Source: Halobacillus litoralis (lineage in GTDB: Bacteria > Bacillota > Bacilli > Bacillales > Halobacillaceae). Taken from it: a DNA stretch of 64,000 bases. The DNA is taken from positions 124,001 to 188,000 of the forward strand of contig NZ_WMEZ01000003.1 of the NCBI RefSeq assembly GCF_009856415.1. Direction: 5' to 3'. The first letter of the stretch is position 1, and the number at the start of each line of letters is the position of its first letter. Made by a program: the position numbers and the translations under genes. Shown here piece by piece: positions 22,799 to 31,784 of this stretch. The notes under the pieces were generated by a model. It ran no database searches and was not told where the DNA came from. It worked only from the letters and a program-made list of their open reading frames with translations.

Positions 22799-23902
22799 AT
22801 GATTTTAAAAGAACTAGTTTCCAACGTAGCCCTTTTAATTGCATCTTTATTCGTTTATTCGCAGTCCACACATGCCATCCCTTTGAGCCGTTCTTCATCG
22901 TTGAAAACCAAAATCGTCTCAGGTATCCTCGCAGGGATATTGGCCAATGTCCTCATGCAATACAGCATGCATTTTGATACAACCATTGTGGATTTGCGAC
23001 ACATTCCCATCATTTTGGTCGCTTACTATGGAGGAACGATTCCTGCGGTAACGTCCATGTTTCTCGTCATTATCGGACGTTTTATAATCGGATTCAATAC
23101 ATCATCGTTGCTTGCTTTATTCCTAATCGTATCGATTACACTCATCACTGTGATCATCACACGACTGAACATGTCCAAGCGAATCAAAATCTTTTTGACC
23201 CTCACTTCATCGAACATCATTTTTACAATTTTGATTGTCTACCTTTTACAAAATGGAAGTACCCTCACTATACTGATTCCGTCTTTTTGGGTCATTTCGT
23301 ATTTGGCTGGATTTGTATCTTTTTATGTCATTGAATTCGTACGGAGAAGTCAAAATCTATTGAACAAATACAAAGCAGAAGCAGCCACGGATGGTTTGAC
23401 CGGGTTGAACAACGTCCGTAAGTTTGACCAATCGTTCAATGAGATCGCCGCTCAGGCTGTCCATAAGGAAGAAAAACTGTCGCTCTTGTACATTGATATC
23501 GACCATTTTAAAAAGGTGAACGATACATACGGTCACAAAGAAGGCGACCAAGTGCTGATTGAACTGAGCAGGATTTTGAAAAATACCGTACGATCTTTTG
23601 ATATCGTGAGCAGAAACGGAGGGGAAGAATTCACGGTCATTCTCCTGGATTGTCCAACAGATCGAGCCAATGAAATCAGTGAAAGAATCAGAGAAAAAGT
23701 CGAAACCCACGCCTTTCTCCTAACTACGGGTCAAATGATTCACATTACGGTATCCATCGGTCTCGCCTGCTACAATGAAACAACCAGTGAGCCGAAATTA
23801 TTGATCAAAGAAGCGGATCATGCTTTGTATGATGCGAAACAGACAGGCAGAAATAAAGTATGCATCTCCCCAAGCCATGAATGGGCGAGTCATCGAGCTT
23901 AA
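22799..23902 (+). CDS. membrane diguanylate cyclase (5TMR-LYT plus GGDEF)
   Basis: The frame opens at GTG 22739, but CAGGTGAT lies just before ATG 22799, which I take as the start (367 residues). Residues 1-185 hold about six hydrophobic segments of the 5TMR-LYT sensor type (the PIILVAYYGGTIPAVTSMF segment). A GGDEF domain follows with DGLTGLNNVRKF, IDIDHFKKVNDTYGHKEGD and the active-site loop GGEEF at residues 274-278. RSFD five residues before the loop is an intact inhibitory I-site. It should make cyclic di-GMP in response to a membrane or ligand signal. The layout is that of B. subtilis DgcK (YhcK). Confidence 0.9.
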   Translation: MILKELVSNVALLIASLFVYSQSTHAIPLSRSSSLKTKIVSGILAGILANVLMQYSMHFDTTIVDLRHIPIILVAYYGGTIPAVTSMFLVIIGRFIIGFNTSSLLALFLIVSITLITVIITRLNMSKRIKIFLTLTSSNIIFTILIVYLLQNGSTLTILIPSFWVISYLAGFVSFYVIEFVRRSQNLLNKYKAEAATDGLTGLNNVRKFDQSFNEIAAQAVHKEEKLSLLYIDIDHFKKVNDTYGHKEGDQVLIELSRILKNTVRSFDIVSRNGGEEFTVILLDCPTDRANEISERIREKVETHAFLLTTGQMIHITVSIGLACYNETTSEPKLLIKEADHALYDAKQTGRNKVCISPSHEWASHRA

Positions 23903-24145
23903 CTTTCCACAGTTACGCTCGTTTTTTCTTCCACCCTTTGAGGAGAAGCAGAGGACATAGAATGGATATGCAGATCCTCAATACGCGACACCCGAGTCAA
24001 GAATCATTGAGGGGTTATTACTGAACACCATAGAACAACAATGCAGCCAGAAAAGATTAGAGCCTTCGAGCGGAGAAGTCCCAGGAATGCCCTCATGCAA
24101 TGGCCAGGAAAACTAGTGAGGTCTATCAAACTCAAGAAACGGACG

Positions 24146-24177
24146 AAAAAGGGCAAACCCTCAGGTTTGCCCTTTTC
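24146..24177 (-). terminator. terminator of the acetyltransferase gene
   Basis: GGGCAAACC/GGTTTGCCC with a four-base loop and a T-run on the minus strand. Confidence 0.85.
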
Positions 24178-24634
24178 ATGATGGAAATGATGATCGCGAC
24201 ATTCGCATCTCCATATCATGGTCTTTCTGCTCCATTCTCTCAAAACCGATTTTTTCATAGACACGAATGGCTGCTTTATTTTGTTCATCCACCTCTAAAC
24301 GTATTTCATCAACGTCCTGTTCATAGTGACGAACACCAAAAGCGATGCCCCGCTCCACATATGCTGCGCCTAAACCTTTTCCAATCCAATCAGGTCTCAA
24401 TGCTAGTCCGATCTCCATGATTCTGCCATTTACATTGAATTCAAACAGTCCAACAACGTCATCGTCGTGTAAAGCTGCATATCCTTCACAACCGCCAGGA
24501 CCTCGTAATTTACCTGTTTGCTCGAGTGACTCAAAATAAGGCTTCATTTCCACTTTCTCTACGAAGCCATCAAAATTCCATGAATCGATTTGTTTCACAT
24601 CTTCCACCTTTACAGGCCTGAACTCAAATTCCAT
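24176..24634 (-). CDS. GNAT family N-acetyltransferase
   Basis: GGAGAGAG lies nine bases before ATG 24634, which is preferred over the upstream frame opening (152 residues). The core shows the GNAT acetyl-CoA motif (LRPDWIGKGLGAAYVERGI, about 85-103) and motif B (NKAAIRVYEKIGFE). The substrate is unknown; it resembles YjcK/RimI-like proteins of Bacilli. Confidence 0.85.
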   Translation of the reverse strand: MEFEFRPVKVEDVKQIDSWNFDGFVEKVEMKPYFESLEQTGKLRGPGGCEGYAALHDDDVVGLFEFNVNGRIMEIGLALRPDWIGKGLGAAYVERGIAFGVRHYEQDVDEIRLEVDEQNKAAIRVYEKIGFERMEQKDHDMEMRMSRSSFPS

Positions 24635-24701
24635 TGAACTCTCTCCTTCACACAATATTGCTGCATGACTTCATACGAATCATTGAAATATTCGGCTTAA
24701 A

Positions 24702-24780
24702 ACATGGTTCAAACAGTGAACACATGGTTAGGGGACATTGAACATGATTTAGAGGACATTAACCATGTGTTACAGGACAT
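24702..24780. repeat. short tandem imperfect repeat, about 21-bp period
   Basis: Three units share CATGNNTTANRGGACAT (24723-24738, 24743-24759, 24764-24780); a fourth, weaker unit precedes them at 24703. The stretch is non-coding on both strands. Confidence 0.55.
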
Positions 24781-24788
24781 AGATGAAG

Positions 24789-24962
24789 CTAATTCCTATT
24801 TCCTTGTCTTTTCCATATGAACAGAACGACGATGCCATATCCGAAAACACCCCCGATCAGAGTCAATAACAAATGGCTTCCATCAAAATGACGCTGTGTG
24901 AACATATTGCTTAAAATCAAACCGCCAAGTACGCCAAAAAGCAGAAAAACAGCTTTCTTCAT
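24789..24962 (-). CDS. 57-residue two-span membrane protein
   Basis: ATG 24962 follows GGGGGAGAAGG. Hydrophobic segments lie at about 3-20 (AVFLLFGVLGGLILS) and 31-49 (LLTLIGGVFGYGIVVLF), with a basic tail. Conserved-looking small residues (GG, G) suggest a helical hairpin. No family recognised. Confidence 0.5.
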   Translation of the reverse strand: MKKAVFLLFGVLGGLILSNMFTQRHFDGSHLLLTLIGGVFGYGIVVLFIWKRQGNRN

Positions 24963-25384
24963 ATTCACGCCTTCTCCCCCTCTTTATTACAAATCTCCTA
25001 AATTGATCAAAGAAATGATCAGGTCAACCAAAATAGGGACTGATAATAGGAGGCCTAACATTCCGGTTGCGTTGTAGACACCCGGTTAGATTCACCGGTT
25101 TCATCTAACTTCTTATTCATTTTTCGTATTTCATCTTACCCAGACATATGAACCTCCGTAAAATGTTCAGATCAGAGGATACAGTAATCGTGGCTGGGAT
25201 GACATTAATTCAATGCCTATGTACGCGATCCCTTCTCCATAACTTTCGCATCCTTTCTTTCCCCCTGGTCCATTCAAACACTCAACATAGACATCAAGAC
25301 TCCACCTGTCTCTCTTGCAGGATGATGAATGACGGACCTGAATCCAATTATTTCAAACCCTTTCCCAATACTCAAGAGGCACTT
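24963..25384. other. intergenic region with a possible gene relic
   Basis: On the minus strand 25068-24994 encodes the end of a hydrophobic peptide (MLGLLLSVPILVDLIISLIN) without a proper start or ribosome binding site, possibly a gene fragment. Nothing else is supported. Confidence 0.3.
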
Positions 25385-25417
25385 AAAAAGCGCAACCCCG
25401 CAGGATTGCGCTTTTTA
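25385..25417 (-). terminator. terminator downstream of the CwlJ-type gene
   Basis: AAAAAGCGCAA/TTGCGCTTTTT stem with a ten-base loop. Confidence 0.85.
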
Positions 25418-25448
25418 TCTTACTTTTATAACGATTTAAATAGCTTCA

Positions 25449-25886
25449 TTAAATATACACACTGGCACATGTTCCAGCGACAGGTTCGTAATAACAATGG
25501 TTTTTATATCGGCCAGTCAGCTGTTGACCAAACCATGTCGGTGGGCAGGGAGCACTTGGATTGAAATACCATAACGCATATTTCGCCGGGTGCATCCGCC
25601 AAAAATCCAAATTCTTCTTGGCTAATCTCTTCTCCGTAGATCGCGCTCGGTTGTAAAAAAGATTCCCTTTCTGAACCGCTTCGAATGAATAATTCCCTCC
25701 CTGGACTTGATAAATGACATCCCGGATCGTCCTCACATCCGTAAAGTCCAGGCAATCTGCTGCTGCACGGTTCACAATCACATTGCCGACATACAACATG
25801 CCCTGTTTCCCTTCCCCAACGGCCTCTGCCCGCATCATCCTAGCCATCAGCGCAACATCTGAATCGGTATATTTCACTCTCGCCAT
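25449..25886 (-). CDS. cwlJ: CwlJ-type spore cortex-lytic hydrolase
   Basis: GGGGTGAG lies just before ATG 25886, giving 145 residues, close to CwlJ of B. subtilis. The hydrolase-2 (SleB) domain shows ALMARMMRAEAVGEGKQGM with the catalytic Glu, NVIVNRA, and IYQVQGGNYSFEAVQKG. There is no signal peptide, as in CwlJ, which is placed in the spore coat from the mother cell. It degrades cortex muramic-delta-lactam peptidoglycan on germination. In many Bacilli it partners with GerQ, which is not in this window. Confidence 0.88.
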   Translation of the reverse strand: MARVKYTDSDVALMARMMRAEAVGEGKQGMLYVGNVIVNRAAADCLDFTDVRTIRDVIYQVQGGNYSFEAVQKGNLFYNRARSTEKRLAKKNLDFWRMHPAKYALWYFNPSAPCPPTWFGQQLTGRYKNHCYYEPVAGTCASVYI

Positions 25887-26001
25887 TTTACTCACCCCAA
25901 CATATTGTATGAAAAAAAGCTGGGTTGATGTCATGATTTAGGAATGGATCCTCTTTGGACTGCCTCGCTGAGTCAAAGTACCTGAGTAATCATTACATAT
26001 G

Positions 26002-26042
26002 AAAAAAGGTTCCGTAGCTCATTAAAGCTACGGAACCTTTTT
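26002..26042 (-). terminator. terminator of the lamin-tail/PLD gene
   Basis: AAAAAAGGTTCCGTAGCT and complement around a short loop, six bases after the stop on the minus strand. Confidence 0.9.
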
Positions 26043-26046
26043 CAAT

Positions 26047-28011
26047 TTAAGGAGTCGGTACCTCTCCTCCTGCTGCCTCATACCGGGCATAAAACTCTTG
26101 TAAGAATTGATTCGTTACTCTTTCATCATGGATGAACAACATGTTTTCATCATTGATATCATTTCCGTTCGTGCTCCAATTCGTTGAGCCGACAATCGCG
26201 GTCGGATCACTGGACGGATGGGTGGCATCAATCAACATCGTCTTCGCGTGCATTTTACGATCTTCCGCATCTTCATAAACAGGAGCGGCATGATTCCATC
26301 GTACATTAGGGTTGTTCGTTGAAGACTGGCTTGCGGTACGGCCGGTCATTTCAATGGAAGCGGACCACCATTGGTTCCAGAAGCTTTGATCAAATACCCC
26401 GCGCACATCAAAGCCCGTCAAACTTCCTTCCAAATCGTTGTACGAGCCTTCCCACTTGTACTTCAATTCATCAACAAGGGCCTGGTCACTCCAGGCAAAG
26501 ATAGAAAAATAACTGCTGTAATCCGCTTCATTTTTCACATAGGAAGTCATTTGTCCAACAGCATCATCACCTGCAGAAAAGTACACATCCACTTCTTTTC
26601 CACCAACATCCACGGTATGAAGCGTGTTGTCCACTTTGCGTCCATGATAATTGGATACCGCAGGGTCAGGATTCAGATCAGCACTTCCCCACATTTCATC
26701 AAATTCAGTTTTGAATACATCGGCCAGCGCCGTTGAATTCAATTCCACGACGTGTTGCGTGTTCCCTCCAAGGACATCATTCTGCATGTTTTCCTCTGAA
26801 CCATACAGACCTGTAACCGTGAAGTTCCAGCTTCCTGTGAACACCCATGTTCCATCGATGACCGCAAATTTGTTATGCATCTGCTGTCCTGGCGAGTAAT
26901 AACTGCCCGCTTCTTTTTGTTCTGCATCGGCAAGCTTATAACCGGTTTCTGTTCCACTTCCTACCTCTACGGTCACTTCCTCCATCCCGTCCGTTGTAGT
27001 TGGAAGTCCGTACTGTTCCCGAAGTGTCTGATCTTCGACAGCGAACATGATGGAATCAGAAAACACCGTCGTATCATCGCTTGTCCCAATGACATTGTCC
27101 TGTCCACGCACCAATTTTTCCACATACAAACGCATCGTTTGATAGCGTTCGGCATAGTGAGGATCACTGCCATCTTTCGCATCTGCGATGACTCTTACTT
27201 CGACCCCTTCAGCAGCTTTGGCCATCAGTGCATCAATGATGCCGGGCAGGTTGATTTCATAGGTGGCAAGATCGATTGATGTTGTCGCCTGATTAATGCG
27301 ATGGATTAAACGATCTTCTAAGTTCACGTTATAGTTGGCTTCGTTTCCAGAAGTGGCGTAGTCATCATAGGCGCATTTGTTGAAGTACACATTGATGCTT
27401 CCCGCTGACTCGGTCACGTTATTCATCTGTTCGTTTGTCGTAGAACATCCTTCAGAAGCGGTTGAAGCGTTAGCAGAAGGTGTTCCGAGTCCTTCTGAAT
27501 ATGTATCCGTCGCTGTCCGCCAGTTCGAAGCGTCCGTCCCCGCTGATTTTGGGTCCACTCGTTCCATGGTAGCTTTACTGTTGTTGTCACCAGCATACCA
27601 GGCGTCAACAACATCAATGACTTGTGTCCCATCACTCAGCTCAAGCGCCTCACCGGAGTTACTCATGGAACCTGTGTAAATCAAGTCGGCATCTACAGAC
27701 GTAACCGTTGAATCGTCCGTACGTTCCAGTAAATAATAACCTCCGGCAGGAATCGTACCTGATAATGAGATTACAGGCGATCCGTCCGTTGCGTTCAGGT
27801 TCCAGCCTTCCAGTGAAATATCTGCACCAGTCGGATTGTAAAGTTCAATCCATTCGTCGTTATAACTCACATTCGTTCCCATCCAGGCTACTTCACTTAT
27901 GACCACATCATTGGCTCCCGCGGCCTCAGTCGCCTGACCTACAGGAATGCTCGTCCATCCTAATACAAAAATAAGTACAGCTATTAATCCCGGCTTCCAT
28001 CTCTCCATGTT
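26047..28011 (-). CDS. secreted lamin-tail domain plus phospholipase D-like nuclease
   Basis: ATG 28011 follows GGGGGATGG and gives 654 residues. A signal peptide (cleavage near GQATEA) is followed by a lamin-tail domain at about 35-175 (VVISEVAWMGTN, DEWIELYNPTGADISLEGW). Two PLD half-domains come next, each with an HxKxxxxD motif: MHNKFAVIDGTWVFTGSWN and MHAKTMLIDATHPS...GSTNWS. The N-terminal half-site stretch TSIDLATYEINLPGIIDAL is also typical. It is expected to cleave phosphodiester bonds in extracellular DNA or phospholipid. The protein is acidic, as expected for a salt-tolerant host. It appears monocistronic. Confidence 0.88.
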   Translation of the reverse strand, partial: NMERWKPGLIAVLIFVLGWTSIPVGQATEAAGANDVVISEVAWMGTNVSYNDEWIELYNPTGADISLEGWNLNATDGSPVISLSGTIPAGGYYLLERTDDSTVTSVDADLIYTGSMSNSGEALELSDGTQVIDVVDAWYAGDNNSKATMERVDPKSAGTDASNWRTATDTYSEGLGTPSANASTASEGCSTTNEQMNNVTESAGSINVYFNKCAYDDYATSGNEANYNVNLEDRLIHRINQATTSIDLATYEINLPGIIDALMAKAAEGVEVRVIADAKDGSDPHYAERYQTMRLYVEKLVRGQDNVIGTSDDTTVFSDSIMFAVEDQTLREQYGLPTTTDGMEEVTVEVGSGTETGYKLADAEQKEAGSYYSPGQQMHNKFAVIDGTWVFTGSWNFTVTGLYGSEENMQNDVLGGNTQHVVELNSTALADVFKTEFDEMWGSADLNPDPAVSNYHGRKVDNTLHTVDVGGKEVDVYFSAGDDAVGQMTSYVKNEADYSSYFSIFAWSDQALVDELKYKWEGSYNDLEGSLTGFDVRGVFDQSFWNQWWSASIEMTGRTASQSSTNNPNVRWNHAAPVYEDAEDRKMHAKTMLIDATHPSSDPTAIVGSTNWSTNGNDINDENMLFIHDERVTNQFLQEFYARYEAAGGEVPTP

Positions 28012-28195
28012 TCCATCCCCCATTCATTTTTTCTCACAATTCTCAACGTACCATAAATGGAGGGGGCGAATTCTGAATTTACGCATGATTTACAATAAAC
28101 GAATCGATGGACCTGTTTGCCTTAAGAATGGATGAAACCTAAGATACATAAATCTTCCTCATTTTTACTTTTCATTCTTTTCACACATTCAGTGA

Positions 28196-28576
28196 CTACA
28201 TCTTTGACAGCCCTTCCAAAAAGAAAGCAAAAACAAAGCTGACAATAGTAAAACCAGCCAGGGGCACAGCAAAAGCGGTATTATTCTTAAACTCCACTCC
28301 CGCAAGAACAGCCCCGAAAGCACAGATCACGATCCATACCGGTAAAAAAATGACATCAGCTACACTTTCAGGAAGGAAAGCGTAAAAGCCCGATAACCAT
28401 AAAACCCAGTGGACAAGAAGGACACCCCCGATCATCAAAGACCACTTATGCGGCATAGGGCCTCTCCCGTATTTTTTTATGAAACGATAAGGAAAAACAA
28501 CCATCATGACACCAGCGACTACAAAGAAAACCAGCAAGATCACAGAGATCCCCAAAACATGTCCGCTCCCTTCCAT
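28196..28576 (-). CDS. four-span membrane protein, unknown function
   Basis: The 126-residue product has hydrophobic segments at about 8-28, 48-66, 75-92 and 100-120. A conserved-looking motif GRGPMPHKWSLMIGG lies in the first loop. No family recognised. It lies downstream of the DUF817 gene in the same direction. Confidence 0.6.
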   Translation of the reverse strand: MEGSGHVLGISVILLVFFVVAGVMMVVFPYRFIKKYGRGPMPHKWSLMIGGVLLVHWVLWLSGFYAFLPESVADVIFLPVWIVICAFGAVLAGVEFKNNTAFAVPLAGFTIVSFVFAFFLEGLSKM

Positions 28577-28631
28577 GCTGTCGTTCCCATTCTATATCCC
28601 GGACGAAAAATGACCATACCACATCAAACCG

Positions 28632-29471
28632 TTACAAATATAATTTCCGCTTTTCAAAACGTTCTTCCACGTTTGGACTTCTCTCCTTACCCTTGAAGCT
28701 GCGTCTCTCAGAAGGGCCTTTCTTCACCCGCTTCAATGTCGCCACAATAAGAAAACTTACGATCACTAACAACAGCCAGGAACTCACTTTTCCTAGATGA
28801 ACCAGACTCCATGCATCCGCCTGGTTCGGGTATTCCCATGCACTGAAATAAGTCGCGATATTTTCTGCAATCCATATAAAAAAGCCGATCAGCACAAACG
28901 AAAGCGCGAGCGGCATCCGATAATAGGTGCCGTTCACCTCATAGCGAACCCATGCCTTCCAAAAAACAAGGACCACAAGCGCGGATAACCACCAGCGGAT
29001 GTCGAGCCAATAGTGGTGGGTGAAAAAGTTTAAATAAATCGCTGCGGCCAGAGGGACAACCAGCCAGGAAGAGGGCCACCGCACCAACTCCACCTTAAGT
29101 CTTCTCCACGCCTGGCAAAGATAGCTCGCCACACTCGCATACATGAACCCGCTATACAACGGGACCCCGAAAACTTTTGAAAATCCTTCTCCCGGATAAG
29201 ACCAGGAACCCATATGAACCTTGAATAGTTCGAGCCCAAGCCCGATGAGGTGAAACAGGGAAATCACCTTCAGTTCATCCCGTGTTTCCAGACCGGCACG
29301 CACCATCCACCACTGCATCAACAGGCAGATGATCAGCAGCCAGTCATACCTCGGCAAGAAAGGCATCGGCATCCATTTGGTAACCGCCAATGAAGCGAAA
29401 ATAACGACCGGAAACAAACACGACAACGCCTGTTGCCAGCCAAAGTGTAAGAGTTGTTTTACCGCCCGCAT
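28632..29471 (-). CDS. DUF817 family membrane protein
   Basis: AGGAGGGG lies before ATG 29471 (279 residues), so the upstream extension is not used. About eight hydrophobic segments and the stretches FGVPLYSGFMYASVASYLCQAW and NFFTHHYWLDIRWWL fit DUF817. The function of the family is unknown. It starts 11 bp after the stop of the XRE-type gene and probably belongs to that operon. Confidence 0.75.
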   Translation of the reverse strand: MRAVKQLLHFGWQQALSCLFPVVIFASLAVTKWMPMPFLPRYDWLLIICLLMQWWMVRAGLETRDELKVISLFHLIGLGLELFKVHMGSWSYPGEGFSKVFGVPLYSGFMYASVASYLCQAWRRLKVELVRWPSSWLVVPLAAAIYLNFFTHHYWLDIRWWLSALVVLVFWKAWVRYEVNGTYYRMPLALSFVLIGFFIWIAENIATYFSAWEYPNQADAWSLVHLGKVSSWLLLVIVSFLIVATLKRVKKGPSERRSFKGKERSPNVEERFEKRKLYL

Positions 29472-29481
29472 CCGACCCCTC

Positions 29482-29694
29482 CTAATCTTCGTCTTCCTGA
29501 TATTCCAAAATGTCCCCCGGCTGACAGTCGAGTGCCTTACAAATCGCCTCCAAAGTAGAAAAACGGACGGCCTTCGCCTTGCCATTTTTCAATATAGAGA
29601 GGTTCGCCATCGTAATTCCAACCTTCTCCGAAAGCTCGGTCACGCTCATCTTTCTTTTCGCAAGCATCACATCAATGTTGATAATAATCGCCAT
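29482..29694 (-). CDS. YozG-type Xre/Cro regulator
   Basis: GAGGTGATC precedes ATG 29694; the protein has 70 residues and is a single helix-turn-helix domain (MSVTELSEKVGITMANLSIL, then FSTLEAICKALDCQPGDIL). It begins 10 bp after the DUF2975 stop. The DUF2975-HTH pair is the same as yoaS-yozG of B. subtilis. Confidence 0.85.
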   Translation of the reverse strand: MAIIINIDVMLAKRKMSVTELSEKVGITMANLSILKNGKAKAVRFSTLEAICKALDCQPGDILEYQEDED

Positions 29695-29704
29695 GTTGAT
29701 CACC

Positions 29705-30196
29705 TCAGACCGTAAGATCATTTTCAGATTTAATCGTAATCGCTTCCTGCAGGAGTCTTTGCAGGACAGCAGCAAAGACGGCAATGACGGCGGACGCGAA
29801 GATGATGACCATCGCGATGACAATCAGACCAGGAGCGTCATCGAGTTCAGCAACCGTATAGATCACCGGCATGAGCACAACGTAAAGAACGCTGATGGTG
29901 ATGGCACAAAATTTGATGACCCTCAGCGCTTTGACCGACAAGTCTGAGAACGCCTCATTGCTGTCAATATAATTTAGAAGCTTAAACGCTTGATACAGCG
30001 CAAAGTAGAAAGGAATAGCTGTCAAATACATATAAATGAACACCACCGGTTCAATGATTGGGAAATCAGACAGCAACACGCCTGCATAATCCGCAAACCC
30101 AGGAACAAAAAATATACACAGCGCAAGTACCGGCAGACCAATCAAAATGACCGCCAGCTTCAAAAAGAGTGTCGAACCACGTTTCATAAAAAGCAC
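29705..30196 (-). CDS. DUF2975 membrane protein
   Basis: The 163-residue protein has four hydrophobic segments (about 10-30, 44-65, 90-112, 123-147) and the DUF2975 layout. It forms an operon with the YozG-type regulator that follows, which probably controls it. Function unknown. Confidence 0.82.
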   Translation of the reverse strand: MLFMKRGSTLFLKLAVILIGLPVLALCIFFVPGFADYAGVLLSDFPIIEPVVFIYMYLTAIPFYFALYQAFKLLNYIDSNEAFSDLSVKALRVIKFCAITISVLYVVLMPVIYTVAELDDAPGLIVIAMVIIFASAVIAVFAAVLQRLLQEAITIKSENDLTV

Positions 30197-30325
30197 CTCA
30201 TCTCCTAATATCTTTTTTTATCATACATCCTCATTTATCGTTTATCAATAAAAATATATCATTTATAAATACTTTATTATCGAATCGTGTACACATAACC
30301 ACTCAGATATCTTTTAAAAAAAAAA

Positions 30326-30356
30326 CGCAGACCTCCGATAACTCAGAGATCTGCGC
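30326..30356 (-). terminator. terminator upstream of the DUF2975 operon, ending the aminotransferase operon
   Basis: CGCAGA/TCTGCG stem followed on the minus strand by a run of ten T. It lies 69 bp after the aminotransferase stop. Confidence 0.75.
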
Positions 30357-30424
30357 TATTCATTTTTGGATACTGGGAGAGGCTCTTTAGCCTGGTTTGC
30401 TGCCTCTTTGGCGCGATTCGCCAC

Positions 30425-31744
30425 TTAACCTCGTACCGCTAGACTCTTTTCGTACTCCATCACAGCTTCTTCAAAGACGGCCAGCCCCTGATCAATCTCC
30501 TCACGAGAAACGACCAAAGGAGGAATCATCCGGATGACTTCCTGGTGCTTACCACAAAGGTAAAACAACACTCCTTTTTCAAGAGATAAATCAAGGACAC
30601 GCATCATCCCTGCCCCATCAGCATCTCCAGTCACGGGATCGACAATTTCAATTCCAATCATAAGTCCGACACCACGGATATCGCCGATGACCCGGTGTTC
30701 TTCTCTCAACGCCTTCAACCGGTCCACGGCATAAGCTCCAAGTGTTCTCGCGTTTTGAAGCAGGTTCTCTTCTTCGATGACGTCAAGCGTGGCAAGGGCT
30801 GCTGAGCAGGCGAGTGGATTTCCTCCGAATGTCGTTCCATGGGTTCCCATCGGCCACTGGCTCATCAATTCTTTGGAAGCCACGGTGGCACTGAGCGGCA
30901 TCCCTGAAGCAATGCCTTTCGCGATCGCCATGATGTCCGGGGTCACCCCGAACGTTTGAGCAGCAAACCATTCTCCTGTCCGGCCGAATCCGGTCTGTAC
31001 CTCATCGAAAATCAAAAGAATGCCATGCTGATTACAAATGTCACGCACTTTTTGAAGCCACTCTTTCGGAGGAATGATGTATCCCCCTTCGCCAAGAACT
31101 GGTTCAACGATCATGCACGCCACCTCTTCTGGTGTGACTTGATGGTCGAACAGCATTTCTACGTCCTTTTCAAGCTGATTCACACAATAGACCGCAGGAT
31201 CTTCTCCATCCGGAGAGTTCTTCGGATCAGCATAAGGAATTTGGTACGTCAGACCGTTCGGCTGTAGAAATTTGCGATACTTGCTTTTTGAAGTACTGAC
31301 TCCCAGTGCGCCTAACGAACGACCATGAAAACAGCCGGTGAAGGAAACGACATACGGGCGTTTCGTCACATATTTCGCCAGCTTCAGCGCCCCTTCAATC
31401 GCTTCGGTCCCACTGTTTGCAAAAAAGAAACAATCCAGGTTTCCAGGTAAGATTCCCTGCAGTCGATCCGCGACCCTGAGGATCGAATCATACATGATGA
31501 CCCCGGAAGGCCCATGCATGAGCTGGTCCACGCCTTCTTTAATCGCCTCCACGACCTTCGGATGACGGTGGCCGGTGTTGGCTACGGCGATGCCTGAGGT
31601 GAAATCCAAATACCTTTCCCCACCGAATCCATAGTAATAGCAACCTTCTTCTTTTACGACCGGTAAATTAGGATGATCTTTCGCCATGCTGGGTGCAAGC
31701 AAATCTGGTAAACGCGTGTACAATTCATCGAAGGTTGGTTTCAT
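30425..31744 (-). CDS. class III pyridoxal-phosphate aminotransferase (GABA/omega-amino acid type)
   Basis: The 439-residue protein has the class III signatures: [56 protein letters not shown] and the cofactor lysine in [16 protein letters not shown]. It should transfer the terminal amino group of GABA or a related omega-amino acid to 2-oxoglutarate or pyruvate. It lies 41 bp after the YjiH-type membrane protein, in one operon behind a sigma-54 promoter. The substrate is not settled by sequence. YjiH may import or sense the amine. Confidence 0.88.
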   Translation of the reverse strand: MKPTFDELYTRLPDLLAPSMAKDHPNLPVVKEEGCYYYGFGGERYLDFTSGIAVANTGHRHPKVVEAIKEGVDQLMHGPSGVIMYDSILRVADRLQGILPGNLDCFFFANSGTEAIEGALKLAKYVTKRPYVVSFTGCFHGRSLGALGVSTSKSKYRKFLQPNGLTYQIPYADPKNSPDGEDPAVYCVNQLEKDVEMLFDHQVTPEEVACMIVEPVLGEGGYIIPPKEWLQKVRDICNQHGILLIFDEVQTGFGRTGEWFAAQTFGVTPDIMAIAKGIASGMPLSATVASKELMSQWPMGTHGTTFGGNPLACSAALATLDVIEEENLLQNARTLGAYAVDRLKALREEHRVIGDIRGVGLMIGIEIVDPVTGDADGAGMMRVLDLSLEKGVLFYLCGKHQEVIRMIPPLVVSREEIDQGLAVFEEAVMEYEKSLAVRG

Positions 31745-31784
31745 TTTTCCATCCCCTTTTATTTATTTGGGTCATACAAGATTT

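Noticed and set aside
25148-25564. Plus-strand frame of 138 codons
   Set aside because: It runs through a terminator and into the antisense of the CwlJ-type gene, with no ribosome binding site.
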